A stretch of DNA of 64,000 nt from Marinobacter algicola DG893 (GTDB taxonomy: Bacteria > Pseudomonadota > Gammaproteobacteria > Pseudomonadales > Oleiphilaceae), in contig NZ_ABCP01000002.1 of assembly GCF_000170835.1 (NCBI RefSeq), positions 1 through 64,000 on the forward strand, read 5' to 3'. Shown piece after piece: positions 62,071 through 64,000 of the stretch. Within the stretch, counting starts at the first letter, position 1. Every line of letters begins with the position of its first letter. The notes beneath the pieces were generated by a model. The model had not been told where the DNA came from and did not search any database. It worked only from the letters and a program-made list of their open reading frames with translations. The translations under genes and the position numbers were made by a program.

Positions 62071-64000
62071 TTGGCTCAATAGGCCCGCTTTCGTCCTGGG
62101 GCAAGACCCGTCCGATAATGGCGGTGTGCGGGTAGCCCAGAGCTTTTAGCTCACTGATACAGGCGTCGGCCTGGTCTGCGGGTATGCTGGCGAGAAGGCC
62201 ACCGGCCGTCTGCGGATCGAAGATCAACGGGTAACGGGGGTGGTTGACCCACCTTTCCTGGTCACGAATGCCACGCCGCAGACGAATATTGGCAGGCTGC
62301 AACGAACTGAGGATGCCTGCTGCCGCAGTTTCCTCTGCGCCAGGCAAAATCGGTATTGCCATGAGATCCAGTTCCGCATCAACGCCGGAGGGGCGTGTCA
62401 TTTCAACCAGATGGCCAAGCAAACCGAAACCGGTTACGTCGGTGCAGGCTCGTGACCCATATCGGCGCAGGCACTGTGCAGCGTCCTTATTGGACTGCAT
62501 CATGGAGGCCAGGGCGGAATCAACCCAGCGGCCTTTCGCCGCCAGCTTGGCGTGGGCAGCGAACAGCGTCCCGGTGCCGATCGGCTTGGTCAGTAGCAGA
62601 ACGTCTCCGGCCCGCAGGCCTCCCTTACTCATGACGTCATCAGGATCAATCAACCCGTTGACCGCAAAGCCCAGTGCCAGCTCACGGCCTTCGCCCGTGT
62701 GGCCGCCCACCAACGCGCAGCCAGCTTCATTCAACACTTCCACGGCGCCAGACATCATCTGGTAAACCACGTCTTCCACCTTGGACTCTATGCCGTAGGG
62801 CACGGTCGCAACGGCGGTGGCACTCTGAGCTTCGGCGCCCATGGCAAACACGTCGCCCAGCGCGTGATTGGCGGCAACCCGGCCAAACACATAGGGGTCG
62901 TCAATAAAGGCCCGGAAGAAATCGACGGTGTGAACCACCGCCTTTCCGGGAGGCACGGTCAGTACGGCGGCGTCGTCCGGTGCGTGTAAACCAATCAGTA
63001 TGTCGTCACGCTCTATGGGTCGTAGCTCTCCCAGCGCCCGCGACAGCACGGTACTGCCGACTTTGGCGCCGCAGCCACCGCAACGCATGGCCACTGCGGA
63101 GATGGCCTGGGACGCTTCCTCAGGGTTTTGTGCGGCGCCAGTGTCGGGCAGGGCGGCATTCTCTTCCATGGCGGGAAGATCATTGAATTTCGCCATGAAA
63201 CGTCGATCGATGCTGTTTTTCCAGCGCCAGACCCAAGAACCAGCCAAAGACAGGTCACCCCGGGAGGCTACTGCGAATTTGTCGCCGGTACTGATCAGCG
63301 CCAGCCATTTTTTCTGCGGCCGGAACGGCTTCGCCGGCTTTCCGAGAGCATGGCGACGGAGGTTGTCCGCCAGTGGGCGGCCCTGACGAACGGCAAATAC
63401 GCCCGCTTTTTCCCGGGGATGATTCACAACGTTGGCAATGTCACCCGCCGCAAAGATATCGCCGTCGGTTTCTGTCTGCAGAGTGTCCGTTACCCGGATA
63501 AAGCCACCGTCGTCCAGGGCCAGGCCAGTGTCCCGCAGCCATTCGGGACCGCCGGCACGGGTGACCCAGAGCACTTCGTTGACCGACAGGGTGTCGCCGG
63601 ATTCCGTGGTCAAGCGATTGGCGGCAACCTCTGAAACTGCGGATCCCAGGTGAATCTTCACTCCACGGCTTGCGAGCGTTTCGGCGAATACTGCACGCAC
63701 CTTGGCGTTGTGGGTGGGGAGGATCTGCTGGTCAGCGTCAAACAGATGGAAATGCAATTGGTCCGGGTCGTGGCCGCGTTTTTCGAGCTCATTTCTTAGC
63801 CGGAACTGCATGGCCAGGGTGAGCTCAACGCCACCCGCACCGGCACCGACCACAGCAACGGTCATCGGGCCGTCATGGTTCTCCAGCCGCGATAGCAATG
63901 ACAACCAGCGATTATTGAATCCGTTGATAGGCTTGACGGGCACTGCATGCTCAGCAGCTCCGCTGACGTCACCTACCTTGGGAGCAGAGCCGATATTCAC
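62054..64000 (-). CDS. selD: Flavoprotein-SelD fusion (selenide, water dikinase), 5' end outside window
   Basis: The visible 648 residues contain a C-terminal part of an NADH-dehydrogenase-like flavoprotein ('VAVVGAGAGGVELTLAMQFRL' and 'DGDIFAAGDIANVVNHP', residues 1-270) and a complete SelD domain from about residue 300. The SelD active site is 'CGGCGAKVGS' with C310 and K313, so it uses cysteine rather than selenocysteine. Further motifs are 'DDAAVLTVPPGKAVVHTVDFFRAF' and 'GGHTGEGRELALGFAVNGL'. It makes selenophosphate from selenide and ATP. The fused flavoprotein may supply reducing power, by inference. The gene continues beyond base 64000. Confidence 0.93.
   Translation of the reverse strand: MNIGSAPKVGDVSGAAEHAVPVKPINGFNNRWLSLLSRLENHDGPMTVAVVGAGAGGVELTLAMQFRLRNELEKRGHDPDQLHFHLFDADQQILPTHNAKVRAVFAETLASRGVKIHLGSAVSEVAANRLTTESGDTLSVNEVLWVTRAGGPEWLRDTGLALDDGGFIRVTDTLQTETDGDIFAAGDIANVVNHPREKAGVFAVRQGRPLADNLRRHALGKPAKPFRPQKKWLALISTGDKFAVASRGDLSLAGSWVWRWKNSIDRRFMAKFNDLPAMEENAALPDTGAAQNPEEASQAISAVAMRCGGCGAKVGSTVLSRALGELRPIERDDILIGLHAPDDAAVLTVPPGKAVVHTVDFFRAFIDDPYVFGRVAANHALGDVFAMGAEAQSATAVATVPYGIESKVEDVVYQMMSGAVEVLNEAGCALVGGHTGEGRELALGFAVNGLIDPDDVMSKGGLRAGDVLLLTKPIGTGTLFAAHAKLAAKGRWVDSALASMMQSNKDAAQCLRRYGSRACTDVTGFGLLGHLVEMTRPSGVDAELDLMAIPILPGAEETAAAGILSSLQPANIRLRRGIRDQERWVNHPRYPLIFDPQTAGGLLASIPADQADACISELKALGYPHTAIIGRVLPQDESGPIEPITLRD

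Noticed and set aside
62054-64000. Possible selenocysteine codon in selD
   Set aside because: The active-site residue is an ordinary cysteine (C310) and there is no in-frame TGA.

Overview
The window reads as chromosomal DNA of a marine gammaproteobacterium, most like Marinobacter or a close relative. This is judged from gene content (Pseudomonas-type CysI with DUF934, a PhaD-like regulator beside a phasin, an HsbR/HsbA pair, CydAB of the short-Q-loop type, an OsmC-YcaO fusion, a SelD fusion) and from the high-GC coding style. The genus is an inference. Most of the window is dense, ordinary core genome with two tRNA genes (Ser-UGA, Leu-UAA).

Layout. 1-3.1 kb: a truncated solute-binding fragment, then cysI-DUF934 and two small membrane proteins. 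3.1-7.7 kb: metH, diverging from nfuA. 7.9-11.7 kb: a DUF445 membrane protein, the tusDCBE sulfur relay operon and a YccA-type membrane protein. 11.9-16.7 kb: tRNA-Ser, the operon of a rhodanese/phosphatase-like protein with hemH and pxpA, a phasin facing a PhaD-like regulator, and xthA. 16.8-23.7 kb: an eight-gene, translationally coupled lipid-modification operon (desaturase, NTF2-like, SDR, FAD amine-oxidase-like, DUF1365, Cfa-like methyltransferase, DUF2878, periplasmic protein), diverging from a renalase-like FAD protein. 24.8-31 kb: an HD phosphohydrolase, HsbR/HsbA, gpsA, sixA, DUF1285 and slyD. 31-35 kb: the ETF dehydrogenase, diverging from etfBA across an intergenic region with a perfect 20-bp palindrome that fits the PsrA motif. 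35-44 kb: small membrane proteins, a saccharopine-dehydrogenase-like protein, cydABDC and a methyltransferase.

44.3-48.4 kb is different. Directly downstream of tRNA-Leu(UAA) lies an AT-rich islet with one tight three-gene operon: a compact SF1 (UvrD-like) helicase, a DarT-like ADP-ribosyltransferase and an ADP-ribosylglycohydrolase (ARH/DraG fold) with a C-terminal extension of about 200 residues. This looks like a defence or toxin-antitoxin module in which an ARH hydrolase takes the place of the usual DarG macrodomain antitoxin and a helicase is added. It is the strongest candidate for an undescribed system here.

48.4-57.7 kb returns to housekeeping DNA: the OsmC-YcaO fusion, an EamA transporter, a patatin lipase, an enoyl-CoA hydratase, a YadGH-like ABC exporter with a DUF192 lipoprotein, and three small unknown proteins. 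57.9-64 kb forms a probable selenium unit: a PhnDCE-like ABC importer, a SenB-type glycosyltransferase (selenosugar synthase family) and a SelD fused to a flavoprotein domain. SelD runs off the right edge.
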